From Pleurodeles waltl (lineage: Eukaryota; Chordata; Amphibia; Caudata; Salamandridae): 64,000 nucleotides of DNA. Position numbers and translations under genes: made by a program. Below, one piece after another: positions 43,691 to 55,330 of the stretch. The stretch's first letter is position 1. The number at the start of each line of letters is the position of its first letter. Location: NCBI RefSeq assembly GCF_031143425.1, contig NC_090440.1, forward strand, positions 1,266,211,123-1,266,275,122, read 5' to 3'. The notes under the pieces were generated by a model, which saw only the letters and a list, made by a program, of their open reading frames with translations, was not told the DNA's origin and searched no databases.

Positions 43691-44532
43691 TACTCCACCA
43701 AAGGATTCTAAACTCTGAAAATATGACTGAGTATGAATGCTGAAATTTTGCCTTTGTGAAGGCATGATCCAATTTTACAATCAGAATACTTCTCTAGTTG
43801 CACAATTTTTTTTTTCCACTCCGAACCTTTCCTGCCTAAACCAATGGCTTCACGAGGACCCCCTCTAAAGAATATACCACCTGGTGGAAACCTCTTTAGC
43901 AATAGCCTGCTGTCTTTCCCCACTGAATGATTTTGGTTTATACTTTTGGGACTAGGTCCCAAGATTCAAATTTGTTACTGGTCGTACCTGGTTTCTATAT
44001 TCAACAACCCACCATCTTTAGCACGCTAGGTGCCAGTCTACCACTACCAGTTGTCCCATATAGGTGCTTAGTGCTTTTTGGAGCTATTTTAGTCCTAGAA
44101 ATTTAAAAATTCATTTCTAAAGGTCACCTCATTGAATTGGTGTAATTTCTTTAAGTAATTTTATTAATATGAATTTACATGATTTTTCTGATTCAGATGT
44201 TTATTAGGATTTATTTTAACTTCATTTCTCTTTTTGTGATGATAAATGCTTTACACATTGATCCAAGTTAAGTCTGTCAGCTCTGTGCCATAAGAACCAA
44301 TTGACTCAGCTCTAGTTACTTTAGTTACTGGTAGAGTTCTACCCTGACAAGTATAATTATCACAAAAGGTCTAGTGATCCACCTCAATTAATAATCACTT
44401 TTCCTACAGACATATTCCCCCCAAAATGTTGTCTTATTATATCAGAAAAAGTGTTTTTTAGCAAAGCATAATTCCTGCCACACAGTACCAAATATCATGA
44501 ATTGAAAATACTACTTTCGCATTTCTATTCAC
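43691..44532. other. Gap; nothing seen
   Basis: A minus-strand 84-codon frame at 43708-43962 has no recognisable domain. The rest is AT-rich and intron-like. Confidence 0.35.
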
Positions 44533-44675
44533 CTCATTGCTTGAAATGATTGGAAAATCTTCAACAGAAAACCTGTGAATCACATGCTCTTTTAATGCTT
44601 CTTTGTGTGTTAGCTCTTGCTTGGATTCAGTTTTAATGCACTCCTTGGATTTTTTTCTTTGCTTCTCCTTTGCAT
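44533..44675 (-). CDS. Candidate host exon (highly charged)
   Basis: The minus strand has an acceptor (ACTTTTACTTGGCAG) and a donor (AATGAG|GTGAAT) around 143 nt. It reads AKEKQRKKSKECIKTESKQE through HRFSVEDFPIISSNE. The first 2 nt complete a codon started by the exon at 44892-44935. Open throughout. The Lys/Glu-rich start suggests a linker or coiled coil, followed by a folded segment. Family not recognised. Confidence 0.65.
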
Positions 44676-44891
44676 CTGCCAAGTAAAAGTAGTTTCTATC
44701 ATTGTATGTTACAGAGTGCTGCAGTTAAATTAACATCTTCTCAAGTCAATGATAAGTAAGTGCATGGATTTATAATTACATTAATGAGTGTTGTAATATT
44801 GGCCTGTACAATTATAGTTTATATGTTATTTGTTAGAAATAGTTTTAAATATGTCATGTTTAAAAATGTAATTGTTATAAAGATCTGTTAC

Positions 44892-44935
44892 CTGTGCCTT
44901 CAAGTTCAATCCTTCCATAAGCAAGTAAAGTAAAA
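44892..44935 (-). CDS. Candidate host exon (44 nt)
   Basis: The acceptor ATTCACCAG and donor CACAG|GTAACA bound 44 nt. Joined in phase between the neighbouring candidate exons it reads FTLLAYGRIELEGT. The phases (1 nt leading, 1 nt trailing) fit both neighbours, which is the strongest argument that this set of exons is real. Confidence 0.6.
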
Positions 44936-45044
44936 CTGGTGAATGTAATGTTTTTCATTTCCTTTTCAAATGTTTTATTATTTTTTTCATTGTTTAAATG
45001 AAATAGAAGACGAACTGGAAATAAGAATTGCAACTCTTTCTTAT

Positions 45045-45399
45045 CGCAGATTCACTTGCTCAGCCTCAGCAGTGTTTATGTATCCAACCAAGTCTGGAAT
45101 TAAAGCAATGCTTCTTAATTTCTCTTCTGCTCTCTTCTGGTTCTTATCATGAAATTGATCATACAAAGACAATTGTTTGTGTGTGCTAGATATTGGATGC
45201 TGTTTCTGATAAAATTCCTTAGCAGATATTTTAATGTATTCCAGGGGATCATTAGAAATTATATTTTTAGCCAAGGAATTTTAATCTTCAGAGTCTTCTC
45301 TGTGACCTTCTGTATATTATCCTCAGTTTCTGCACATAGTCGCCCATCATTAGGTTGAAAGAACTGTTGGTGTATTAGGTTGTTAGTGTATCTAGCAAC
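45045..45399 (-). pseudogene. Candidate host exon with 1-nt deletion and altered donor
   Basis: The largest exon of the set, about 118 codons. It follows an acceptor (GATATTGCTGGCCAG), starts VARYTNNLIHQQFFQ and continues TEDNIQKVTEKTLKIKIPWL. A run of five A at 45264-45268 (six needed) then shifts the frame. It resumes NIISNDPLEYIKISAKEFYQ and on to RSIALIPDLVGYINTAEAEQ. The donor that would join the next exon in phase reads CTGCG|ATAAGA, with A where GT needs G. A weaker alternative donor (CAA|GTGAAT, 45054-45055) lies 11 nt earlier. The peptide looks like conserved protein. The lesions point to pseudogenisation or sequence error. Confidence 0.6.
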
Positions 45400-46445
45400 C
45401 TGGCCAGCAATATCAGATATATAGATAGAAGGTGGGTATAAAAAAAAAAAAAACACAAAAAAAAATTAGCAACCCATCTGCATGATCACATGCTAATTCT
45501 TGCCACCACAGTTGTGAGCTGTAATAAATGACTGAATGAATGCAACCCATGTGTAGAACACCTCCTGCAAAATATGAATCATCTATTAAAATCTATGTTT
45601 ATTAATGGCTGTATCAACATTAAGAAAACACAATATATTTGAGGGTTGCTCTAAATATTAAATTATAAAATTATAACTTAATATGTAAGTCAATTATTGA
45701 TTCTATAAATAACTATTTTAAAATGTTTAGAGTGGAGATTTTTATTAAACCAATCAACGAATGGATTGGAAATGATTCTTGCAAAATAACATATTATAAT
45801 TATTTCTGTCCATTTAGGTACAACATGTTTTCATGGTCTTGGATTAATTTAATAATTTTAGACCTGCATCACATAATCCAGAGTAAAATAGTTATTTTAG
45901 CAAGAAGCTCCCAGCAAATGTGCTTTTCCATTATGTATTCCATTAGGTGCCTGCGACCTATAGCCTAACTTACTTAACTCTCATTTATCATAAAACTCCT
46001 TGCTTGAGTTTGAGAAAACTTATTTATTGGCACATGTACAATAATTATTGTTGTTCAGAAAATGTAATTAAACACTAACACATGAATTTACACATACAGA
46101 AAATGTCATCATTGTGGTTTCAATAAATATGTGTTTGAAAAATGTCCTAATTCGGGAAGGTATAGGTCTTTCCATTGAGAGATTCCTTTGAAATTAATTT
46201 TGTTGCTCGAGGTTTAGGAGTAAGTTCACTTTGTAGCAACGGTGGGCAAACAACCCCAAAACTTAAAGGAGGAACAATAGAAGGTTTTTCAACTTAGGGA
46301 AAAACAATTTCTATTGGTAGAAAAAAACACAAAGTGAAATTAAATTTTTGTAAGTATTAATGCAGAAGTAGATGTAGATATGCCACATGTACTATATCTG
46401 AATGAGTTCCCCAAATCCTTACTCTGCAACATAGGGAAAAAGTAG

Positions 46446-46446
<1 letters not shown>
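45400..46446. other. Intron-like gap; poly(A) run only
   Basis: An A-rich run at 45440-45470. Otherwise AT-rich without supported features. Confidence 0.35.
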
Positions 46447-46542
<96 letters not shown>

Positions 46543-46561
46543 GCTATCTAGCTATCTATCC
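46447..46561. repeat. (TATC)n microsatellite
   Basis: About 28 TATC/CTAT units, pure for about 100 bp and with TAGC variants at the right end. Confidence 0.95.
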
Positions 46562-47176
46562 AAATAAAAGCAGACATATGCCACTTTGTTGTTGAATCAG
46601 ACCTTGGTTACTAATGTTTAAAGGAGAAAAATGTGTATTGCATATTCTCTCATATTGATGTCCTATCACTCATTCATGTTGTAGAACCTATGCTGAATGG
46701 GGGAATTATATTTGTTCAGAGAGTTTGAATTTGTGAAGTTTTACCTTATGAAAATATAAGTGGTTTCTCATTTGTATGAGTGTAGAAATACTTCTGCAAG
46801 TCATATCTATTATATATACAGGATTAAGTTTTTCCCTTTTTCATACATTTTGTTACCGAAATCAAAGAGTTGTAAGTGCTTATATTTAGTAAGAATTATC
46901 GTTTTTTTCTTTAAACAGGAAGCTTAGCCCTCCTGAAACTGAAAGAACACATATGAAAACAAAATAAATTTAACAATCATGATTACATTGTTTAAAATTG
47001 TACATAAAAAACACCCAAAGCAATTGCACTCATTGAAAGTGTAAAAGTTAACAATGCTCATACTGGTACATGTTGACAATATTTCCAGAAACACAGCAAA
47101 TACAAACACTAAAAATAAAATTCACAGAACTCTCATATTGTATTGTACGAATTTGTTTTCTAATATTGATGGTATA
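46562..47176. other. Gap; nothing seen
   Basis: AT-rich, no supported feature. Confidence 0.35.
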
Positions 47177-47600
47177 TGTTAGAAATGGGGTCTTTGGTTG
47201 TCAGGAAGGTTACCCCATGTCCAAGCAAGGACCCTCACTCTAGTCAGGGTAAGTCACACACAATCCAAATTATCCTGTTCGCACCCTTTGGTAGCTTGGC
47301 ACTGAGCAGTCAGGCTTAACTAAGAAGGCAATGTGTAAAATACTTGTGCAATAAATCATGCAATAACACTGTAGAACACCACAAAAATACACCACACAGT
47401 GTTTAGAAAAATATATGATAAATATCTGGTAAGATGCAGGACAAAACGATTAAGATGCAATAAGTATATGTTCAAATATTACTGGAAAAATTATATAAAG
47501 TGTCTTTAGTCTCTTAAAAGCAACAAATGTCCCTTGCAAGCACAAAGTACCTGGTTTTCGATCAAAATCTCCGCAAGGAACTGCAGAGGAGGAGATGCAT
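47177..47600 (-). repeat. 3' LTR of the Gypsy element
   Basis: The plus strand begins TGTTAGAAATGGGGTCTTTG, the terminal TG of the reversed LTR. The inner boundary is uncertain (about 47590-47640). No second LTR is in the window. Confidence 0.65.
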
Positions 47601-47625
47601 GGAAAACTCATGGGAGCTCTCATCA

Positions 47626-48532
47626 CTAAGGCGGAAGTATCTGGAGAGCCATCAGCGTTGGCGTGGTCAATCCCCAGGTGATGATCCACCGTAAAGAAAT
47701 GGACCACCTCAGGAGTTTAGGATTCTCGCCCCTCATCTGCATGAGCCATCTAAGGGGCTTGTGGTCTGTCTGAACCCGGAAATGAGTCCCAAACAGGTAT
47801 GGTCTCAGCTTCTTCAGTGCCCAGACCACAGCAAATGTTTATCTCTCAATAGCATTCCACTTCTGTTCCTGTGGTAATAGTCTTCTGCTAATAAAGACTA
47901 CTGGTTGGTCTAGGCTATCCTCATTTATCTGTGCTACTAGGTGCCCCAAATACACCACGGAACCCTGCCCAATCTGGCACTTACTGGCCTTGATGGTCAA
48001 GCCTGACTGTTGCAAAGCCTGAAGCACCTTCTTGAGGTGGAGCAGATGTTCCTCCCAGCTGGAACTGTAGACGGCAATGTTGTCTAAGTAGGCTGCACAG
48101 AAGGCATCCTTGCCAGCTAGGATCCCGTTAACCAACCGTTGGAAGGTAGGGGGCATTTTTCAGCCCAAAGGGCATCACCCTGAATTGGTAATGGACATCT
48201 AGTGTGGAATACGCAGATCTCTCTTTAGTCCCCTCAGTCAAGGCGATCTGCCAGTACCCTGATATGAGATCAAAAGTACTGAGGAATTTGGCATTGCCTA
48301 GCCGGTCTACAAACTCATCAGCTTGGGGGATGGGGTGAGCGTCAGTCTGTGTGGCTGAGTTGAGACCCCAGTAGTCCATGCAGAACCGGAGTTCTGGCTT
48401 GGCACACAGTGCAGTAGCCTTGGGTACCAGCACCACAGGGCTGGCCCAGGGACTACTGGACTTCTCAATAACCCCTAGGGCCAGAATCTTGGCCACTTCC
48501 TCCTTGATGCTGGCCTTCACCCTGTCTGACAA
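47626..48532 (-). pseudogene. Gypsy RT and RNase H remnant
   Basis: RT blocks: KEEVAKILALGVIEKSSSPW, FCMDYWGLN, FDLISGYWQIAL and FRVMPFGLKNAP. The catalytic box reads YLDN, with the second Asp changed to Asn. A large part of the thumb is deleted between LGHLVAQ and QPVVFISRRLLPQEQKW. RNase H is represented by LFGTHFRVQTDHKPLRWLM. Stops separate it from the upstream domains. Confidence 0.85.
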
Positions 48533-48541
48533 CCTGTTAAT

Positions 48542-48838
48542 TTAGTTTTTTACAGGGGGACTGTCTCCTGTGTCAATATCGTGGACACACAGGTGTGTGA
48601 GTCCAGGGCTGAGGAAAAACAGAGAGGAGTACTGTTTCAGTAACTGGTAGCACTCCCCTCGCTGGTCCAAGGTCAGGGAGTCAGAGAGATTAACACTCTC
48701 CACTGACCCATCACGTTCTTTGGCAGAGAGGAGGACGGGGAGAGGTTCAAGCTCCTCTTCCACAGCTTTATCTGTCAGCAGAAGCATGTTGACATCCGTC
48801 ATCTCAAAATCAGGCTTCAGTCGACTGACATGGAGCAC
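48542..48838 (-). pseudogene. Gypsy linker between integrase and RT
   Basis: Reads LHVSRLKPDFE, an integrase C-terminal strand, then an acidic linker (LTLDQRGECYQLLKQY) that normally runs into the RT N-terminus. It stops just before the RT segment. Confidence 0.65.
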
Positions 48839-48891
48839 CCTTTGGGGCTCCTAGAGGATTGGAGGTCCACTGAGTACGTGGCCTCCCCTTT

Positions 48892-50026
48892 TCACTCCTT
48901 AACTTCAAATGGGCCAGACCAGCAATCCTGGAGAGCTCTAGGCTCCACTGGCTCCATTACCCACACTTTGTCTCCAGGCTGAAACTCCACCAGGGTGGTC
49001 TTCTGGTCATACCAGCATTTCATTACCTCTTGACTGGCTTCAAGGTTACTTTTGGCCATCTTCCAGAAGTGGTGCATCTGGTTGCAGAGGGTTAACATGT
49101 AGATAACCACATCCTGAGGGGGTGCCTTGGGAGCTTTCTCCCATCCCTCCTTGACAATGCTCAAGGGTCCCTGACAGGGTACCCATAGAGAAGCGCAAAG
49201 GGACTGAACCCAACCCCCTTCTGGGGTACCTCTCTGTAAGCAAACAGAAGGCACGGTAAGTGGACCTCCCACTTATGCCTCAGGGCCTCAGGGAGGCCTG
49301 TGATCATGCCTTTCAAGGCCTTGTTGAATCTCTCCACAAGGCCATTAGATTGGGGGTGATAGGGTGCGGTGAAGTTGTAGGTTACCCCACACGCATCCCA
49401 CATGGACTTCATGTATGCAGACATGAAGTTAGTGCCTCTGTCAGACACAATCTCCTTTGGGAATCCCACGGGGTAAATATCCCCATCAGAGTCCTGGTCA
49501 CTACCAGTGCAGTCACTGTCCTCAGAGGGATTGCCTCTGGGTAGCGGGTGGCATGGTCCACCAAAGCCAGGATAAACCTGTTGCCTAGGGCAGTTTTGGG
49601 GTCCAATGGACCAACAATGTCAATGCCCACCCTTTCAAAGGGGGTGCCATCGACAGGGAGTAGGATCAGGGGGGCTCTTAGCCTTTTCCCTGGTTTTCTA
49701 CTGGCCTGGCCGGTGGGTCAGGACCTACAGAGTGCATTTGGGTTTGTCCTCACCTGGGGTCAATAGAAGTGTCTGACAAGCATGACAAAGGTCTTGCCTT
49801 GCCCCAAATGTCCTGCCAGGAGAATGTCATGAGACAGACCAGGTAGGAAGGCCCTGTAACACTGGGGGACCACCAGCACACGTGCTGCCCCAGCCTCAGG
49901 AACCTTAGGCTCACTGTAAAGGAGATCATTCTCCCAAAAGATCAGGTGATCACCAGAGACTTCACCTGCTGCTTGGGTTGATGCCTGTTGCCTCAAGCCC
50001 ACAAGAGTGGGACACTCTTTCTGCAC
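48892..50026 (-). pseudogene. Gypsy integrase remnant
   Basis: Zinc-binding region at 50026-49760 (LSHDILLAGHLGQGKT). The catalytic core shows GIDIVGPLDPKTALG (first Asp), IVSDRGTNFMS (second Asp) and YHPQSNGLVERFNKALKG (Glu). A C-terminal GPFEVKE strand lies at 49272-48892. All three catalytic residues are visible, but the frame breaks several times. The position upstream of the RT is unusual for Gypsy. Confidence 0.88.
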
Positions 50027-50029
50027 CTT

Positions 50030-50434
50030 TCAGAATTCCTCCCTGGTGGTCCCACCCTCAACTTGCCAGCCAGCAAGCTCATGTAGGTCACCTAGGGCTA
50101 TGTCTTCCCCAGTTGGCTCAGGGGCCTCCTCCTCGAGAATCCCGTCAACCACTGTGGGAATTTCTGGGACCGGATTCCCACGTCCCTTGCCCCTCTCCTT
50201 GGCAGCTGTTTGGGCCATTCTTCCAGGCTCCAGACACCCTTGACTTCCTTCCCGGGCAGCCATGGACTGTGTGGTCATGCAGACCCACTCAGGTAAACCT
50301 AACATCTCCAAGTGAGACCGTAGCTCTGCCTCCTTCCCGGCAGTGTGCTCAAGGTCATTGCCTAACAGACAATCTACATGCATGGCAGGACTCACAGCTC
50401 CTTTCAGAGTACCAGAGACCCCCCCCCAAATCAA
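50030..50434 (-). pseudogene. Gypsy pol linker
   Basis: Acidic, Pro-rich stretch (VDGILEEEAPEPTGEDIA) between protease and integrase. No catalytic motif. Confidence 0.5.
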
Positions 50435-50480
50435 CCAGAGCTACCGGTAGGTGGCTCTCGCAATTGTCGGTGACTATGAC

Positions 50481-50876
50481 TCAGTGGAATGTATTAGGGA
50501 GGATCTGCTCTGCTGACACCAGCTGACCCTTGACAGTGGTCATGTTGGCTCCTGTGTCACGCAGAGCCTCCACCCATTGCCCATTGATGGTGACCCACGG
50601 CCTATAATTGGAAGTATTGGCAGGCATATGGGTTTTTGGCACCATCTCTGCTTCTCCTAGGGACACTAGGGTTACCTCTATCTGTTCCCCAAAACTAACT
50701 GGGACTACCTCCTCCCCCAGTGCTACACTAGCCAACCCAGGTGTCCACCCTCCAGTGGGAGGTTGTGCCCTCTTGGGACACTTACTGAGTGCACTCCATG
50801 CATTGGGGTACAAACCTCCCTGTCTTATGGTCTGTGAACGCTTTCCTTTTGGAATCAGACTGGAACTGGTTACCAC
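50481..50876 (-). pseudogene. Gypsy protease and gag-end remnant
   Basis: A 131-codon frame with the aspartic-protease signature in WVEALRDTGANMTTV (about residue 107). The preceding part may be the gag-pol linker. It is broken at its end by a stop. The element is lost just upstream. Confidence 0.7.
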
Positions 50877-50992
50877 TATTCCCTTTGGAACTATTTAACA
50901 GTATATCACACAATTACAACATAGATATTGTATCTATGTATCATATCTCCAGTTCTCTGTAGTTTTGAAAACATCTTAGGGTACATTTATTT

Positions 50993-51094
50993 GTAGAGGA
51001 CAAGTTCTTGTAGCCGGTTTATAAGATCTGATTGTGATCCATTGCCAGAAACAACCAAAGTTTGTCATGCCTTAATGAACTCATCATTTGTAGC
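50993..51094 (-). pseudogene. Candidate host exon with in-frame TGA
   Basis: An acceptor (AATATTTTTATAG) opens a frame reading ATNDEFIKA, then TGA at 51065-51067, then QTLVVSGNGSQSDLINRLQE and LVLYK. It starts in phase 0, matching the phase-0 end of the exon at 53009. The TGA could be a decayed CGA. The donor is unclear (TACAA|ATAAAT in place of GTAAAT). Reads like conserved protein; family not recognised. Confidence 0.5.
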
Positions 51095-53008
51095 CTATAA
51101 AAATATTTAGTGTTAAAACTAATTAGCATAATTAAAGTCCATTCCATCTACAATAATATAACATCTGATTTTAGGTAAAATATGTTTAGGACTCATATGG
51201 TTGTTGTTTTTTAGCATGTTATATTCACATACTTTACATATATTCATCCTCTTCAGCTATTAATTTATTGGTGCAGATAAGCTGTATTGTTCCAAAATAC
51301 AAAAAAAAGAGAAATAAGCATTCATTGAACAAAGATTTATGTCCTGAAATGCAAAATGCTTTTTCATGTATTGCAAGCATGCATACATGCAGTTTGGAGA
51401 TAAACACACTTAGCTTAAAAGATAATTAATGTAAAGAATTGGCAATGCACCAAGGTTAGCACATGATCATAGCCACATCACCTTGTGCATTGGACCTTTA
51501 CAGTGGGATGCACATATAGCTCTAATCTTTCATATAGCTCCCATTCATATAACACATTTGTAACCTGTCTCACAACATATGGCTAGGGATCAATACAGAA
51601 TGCAGATGATGAACAATATTATTACAAATTAGTGTGCATAATTTAGTTAATACCCATAAATTGAGATTATGATATACTTCATACACGTCACAAGAACACC
51701 TGATATTTTGTTGTTTGTCAATCAATCCTTCTTGAATAACCTTGCAATTCCATTAGCAACAAACACCCTCAAGCACCAGCAGTATAAAGTTAAAGTAAGT
51801 AATACAAAAGTCCAATATATATATCTGGGTGGACTGCCCGTGGGTCCACCATGGGGATGTGGTACATTACTCCATCTCCATGGTGTTGAGACTGCCCACC
51901 TAATTTATAAATGAACCCCAAGTAGGCAGTCAATTATACAGGCACTGGCTGGATCCACTGTCATGGCATATCCTGTCAATGCATTTTACCGTTTATTACA
52001 GGGCTGTGTTGGGTAGGATGCAGCCCAGTATAATTGTGTTTCCTGTTCAGATGAAAACACCAAAACTGGATTTTCTCATTTGAAAATAAAATATATTATC
52101 TTCCCCTGGCCCTGGGAGTCTTCCCTTATGGAGAGGATTATAAAGATATTACTTTTCCTTACCACCAGGTTTTAAGGTGGTAACAAACAGTAAACAAAAG
52201 TAATCTAACTTATACAGACAAACATGTAACTGTATTTCCAATAGCTCCTACTGCACAGAGCAGTTGGAGATGTTTCTCCACAGCAGAGACAGAGAAGTCT
52301 CAGATATGGCCAAACGTAAGTTCCACCTTGTATTACCTTTTGCAAGCGGACCACTATATTGGCACAGGGGGAACCCCCTGTCAATATATATTTTGGGCCC
52401 TAGGTCTTTATTGAGTGTTGAGGTTCAATTACATGTACAATTTTGGAATATATTTCATATTTTAAATTGTTGAAATATAAATATTTATTTTGAAACACTA
52501 ACATTTTAAAACTATTCCCCCCTTGTAACTTGTAAGTACAGTTCATTTATTTATTTTATCATAAGCGAATCGTTTCACATTTTGCATTTGTGAGAAGTTG
52601 CTGCTACAACCTTCAACCACAGTTATTACCTCATAATTGAGCCTGTGATTAAAACCAGGTCAGTTCAATCTTTAAAGTAGCTAGGGAAATTATAGAAGGG
52701 ATGCAAGTGTCCTGCATTATTTATAAATACTATAAAGCAATCTAGGATTCACTGTTGCAGACAAATGATTTTAAAGTGCTCAATACAGCCTCTCACTAAG
52801 TTACTGAAGAATAACTTTTTTAGAAGCCCTTGCATATCAGTTGTTACAACATGTATTACCTGCTTTGTAAGTAAATGAGATAAACAATCAAAAGATATAC
52901 CCTTTAAATCAAGATACCATACTGCCAGATCAATGATTTTCATAACCCATGTATTCCAACCTGTCAAGTGGCTTCCACTGAAAAGTTATAACACATTTAG
53001 ATTGATAC
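51095..53008. other. Intron-like stretch; nothing firm
   Basis: 51826-52160 shows patches similar to 41150-41390, probably a diverged shared repeat. No gene is supported. Confidence 0.35.
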
Positions 53009-53128
53009 CTGTGTTGATTCCAGAAGTAGCAGGATTTTATCTTCATTCATTGTTTTGTCTTCATCTTTTATAATATTTTCATCAGTGTACCTCAATGGCA
53101 GCCCTTTTTTCACTTCGGTTTTTGGCAC
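53009..53128 (-). CDS. Candidate host exon (40 codons)
   Basis: Exactly 40 codons, phase 0 at both ends, between CCCTAAG| and the donor CACAG|GTATCA. It starts VPKTEVKKGLPLRYTDENII and ends NEDKILLLLESTQ. The frame is open, hydrophilic then helical. The acceptor is weak; an alternative lies some 20 nt upstream. It joins in phase to the exon at 50993-51094. Family not recognised. Confidence 0.58.
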
Positions 53129-53795
53129 CTTAGGGCCCACCCTGGTTGCACTTCACACTTCCAACCCAAGGCACAAAGTGTGTGTAGTCCAGTTGTGTAC
53201 AGTAAGTGTTTTTCTGCTCATTTCCTAAAACATCAGGAATCAATAGCAAACTTGAAATTAAAAAATATATTTTTGGTTGATATGAAAAAATTCAAATCAA
53301 AGATAATGCTGCTCACTCCAATATGGCATGTCCTTGGTATAATACAACAGATAAAGTCAAGTTAACAATATCTTTAATTAAAAATGTTGCATTATAATTA
53401 TACAACTGAAATGCATCATTTTGGAGAACATACATGAGCTAAAAATAGCACTAATTGCTGTGTTGGTAATTGTAACTAAATATTGAAATTTGCACACTTC
53501 ATTCATTTTTACTTCATTTTCTTGACATGTTGTAATAATGCATTTAAAAGATTGGTCCAAGGTAAAGTCTCAGGTAGAAGTTAATTAAAAATGTACCACG
53601 CACAAACACAATTACATGTATGTGAAATAGTAAACCTGTAACACTACTTCACATATTCAGAAATGCTAGTCACATTGGTGATGAAGTAGATCTACTATGA
53701 GTTTGGTCCTATGATTTTTTTTTTGGAGCTCTGTGCTAAGTCTATGTAGCATTATGCAACATGTGGTCCTCCATTTTAAGTGCAAATGAGGTAGT
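53129..53795. other. Intron-like gap; nothing seen
   Basis: No supported feature. Confidence 0.35.
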
Positions 53796-54634
53796 CTCTA
53801 AGGCAGTGGTCTCCAACCCTTTCTGTAATCAGAGCTATTTCTGATCATTGAAAATTATTGTGAGCTACTGAAGGCCAATAAATTTACACATTGTTACCAG
53901 ACACCACCCTCACCCAGCTTCCTTGACTTTACACTTAATGTCCATGGACCCCAATACTATGGTTTGAACAAAATACTGTGTCTAAGGGTCCTATGACAGG
54001 GCTGCCATGTGTAACAGCATGTGGTCTGTAGGGATATATGAATATGTATGAACATGTGTCTGAATTAATGGGATAGATATGTATGGGTGACTGACAGCCT
54101 GTTTAGTATGCACTTGTGGCACAGGACATACCTTTCACCATACGTGGCACCATTACATGTACAATACAAACATACATCAAATTTTTTTAATTGAAGAAAT
54201 TAAAAATGCAGAGAAATGTTATGCAAAAGTGCTTATAATAAGAAACAGTTTTCTGCACTTGAAGGAAAATGTTTCTGCACTCTAATTCTTTCCCTTTAAA
54301 AACATGGCTTTAAAGCATTTATTTTATGACAATATGGCTGCATTTCTACCAGTCACCATGAGGAAGATGCTTGCTGTGTGCAAGTGCGTGTAAGTGCATC
54401 ACTTTGAAATTGGAGAAAATACAACTGAAGAGTTAACTTTATGTTTGTATACACTCCACAAAACTAATCATTCATTTTAATTTGCTCACAAGTCAAAGTA
54501 TTGCATTTAGAAACAGAAAGCATTTTGCTCCCCGTGGCATGTAGACATGGTGCCATATTTATAATAGAAAAATACAGTCATTTGTCTCAATGGGATGAAT
54601 TTAAGTTGAGGAAACATGCTTCACAAAACATTGA

Positions 54635-54791
54635 GGCCCGTATTCATACTTTTTTAGCGCCGAATTTGCACCGCTTTTTGACGCAAAAGTGGCGCAAACT
54701 TACAAAATTCAATTGTATTTTGTAAGTTTGCACAGCTTTTGCATAAAAAAATTACGCAAATGCAGCACTACAAAAAGTATAAAGATGGGCC
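54635..54791. mobile_element. 157-bp palindromic MITE inside the hAT
   Basis: Left GGCCCGTATTCATACTTTTT and inward right GGCCCATCTTTATACTTTTT, with a central TACAAAATTCAATTGTATTTTGTA palindrome. Same terminal family as 36040 and 42148. The flanks TGA and TAA differ by one base. Confidence 0.8.
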
Positions 54792-54834
54792 TAAGACTTA
54801 ATTAGCTTAATGGAAAGCAATTAAGACTTAGGGC

Positions 54835-55330
54835 CTTATTACGAGGTTGACAGTGCATGGACCACGAAATCCACAGAGGAGGCCAGACCACCGCAACCTT
54901 GACAGTCCGACCTTCTCATTAAGATGCTGGTGGTCAGGATGTTGGATCCTGAGGGACTGGTGGTGGACAAACTACTATTCAGCCACGGCGGTGCTGAACT
55001 CAGCATTACCATGCTGATCAGGAAGCCCGCCATGCAATGGCTGGGTGAAAGCCAGAGTTGGGGCTACAGGGGGGCCTCCGCAATACCCATGACCTTGTCG
55101 TGGGCAGTGCAGAGGCTTCGCCATCAGAATCCTTTAAACGTACACTGTCTGCTTTGGCAGACAGTGCACATTTTAAGGGTGCTGTGCGTCCCCTGTGTGC
55201 AACAGCATTGGCCTTGGCTCCGTGAGAGAGCACAGACCAAAGCTGCCACACTTTTCCCGCCGGTCAGCCCGACAAGAACATCCTAAAAGGCTCAGGGGGG
55301 CCTCCAGCCTGGTGGCAGGCTACTCCCCAT
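54835..55330. mobile_element. Harbinger-type MITE fragment inside the hAT
   Basis: Begins GGGCCTTATTACGAGGTTGAC and has the GC-rich interior of the 6764/24395 family (GCAGACAGTGCACATTTTAA). The right end is not recognisable; the end coordinate is approximate. Confidence 0.55.

Larger units (their letters stand above)
47177..50896 (-). mobile_element. Gypsy (Gmr1-like) LTR retrotransposon, 5'-truncated
   Basis: Minus-strand element. In transcription order: protease (50876), linker, integrase zinc region and catalytic core (50026-49161), integrase tail (49272-48892), RT (48532-47839), RNase H (47829-47626), 3' LTR (to 47177). Integrase before RT is the copia order, but the RT and integrase are Gypsy in type. 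This combination defines the Gmr1-like group of Ty3/gypsy elements in deuterostomes. The 5' LTR and gag are missing; similarity stops near 50896. Many stops and shifts. Confidence 0.85.

Noticed and set aside
46441..46561. CRISPR-like or regulatory array
   Set aside because: A simple tetranucleotide microsatellite with no spacers.
47177..50896. Reading the minus-strand element as Copia because integrase precedes RT
   Set aside because: The RT (GYWQIAL, PFGLKNAP) and integrase blocks are of Gypsy type; the Gmr1-like group explains the order.
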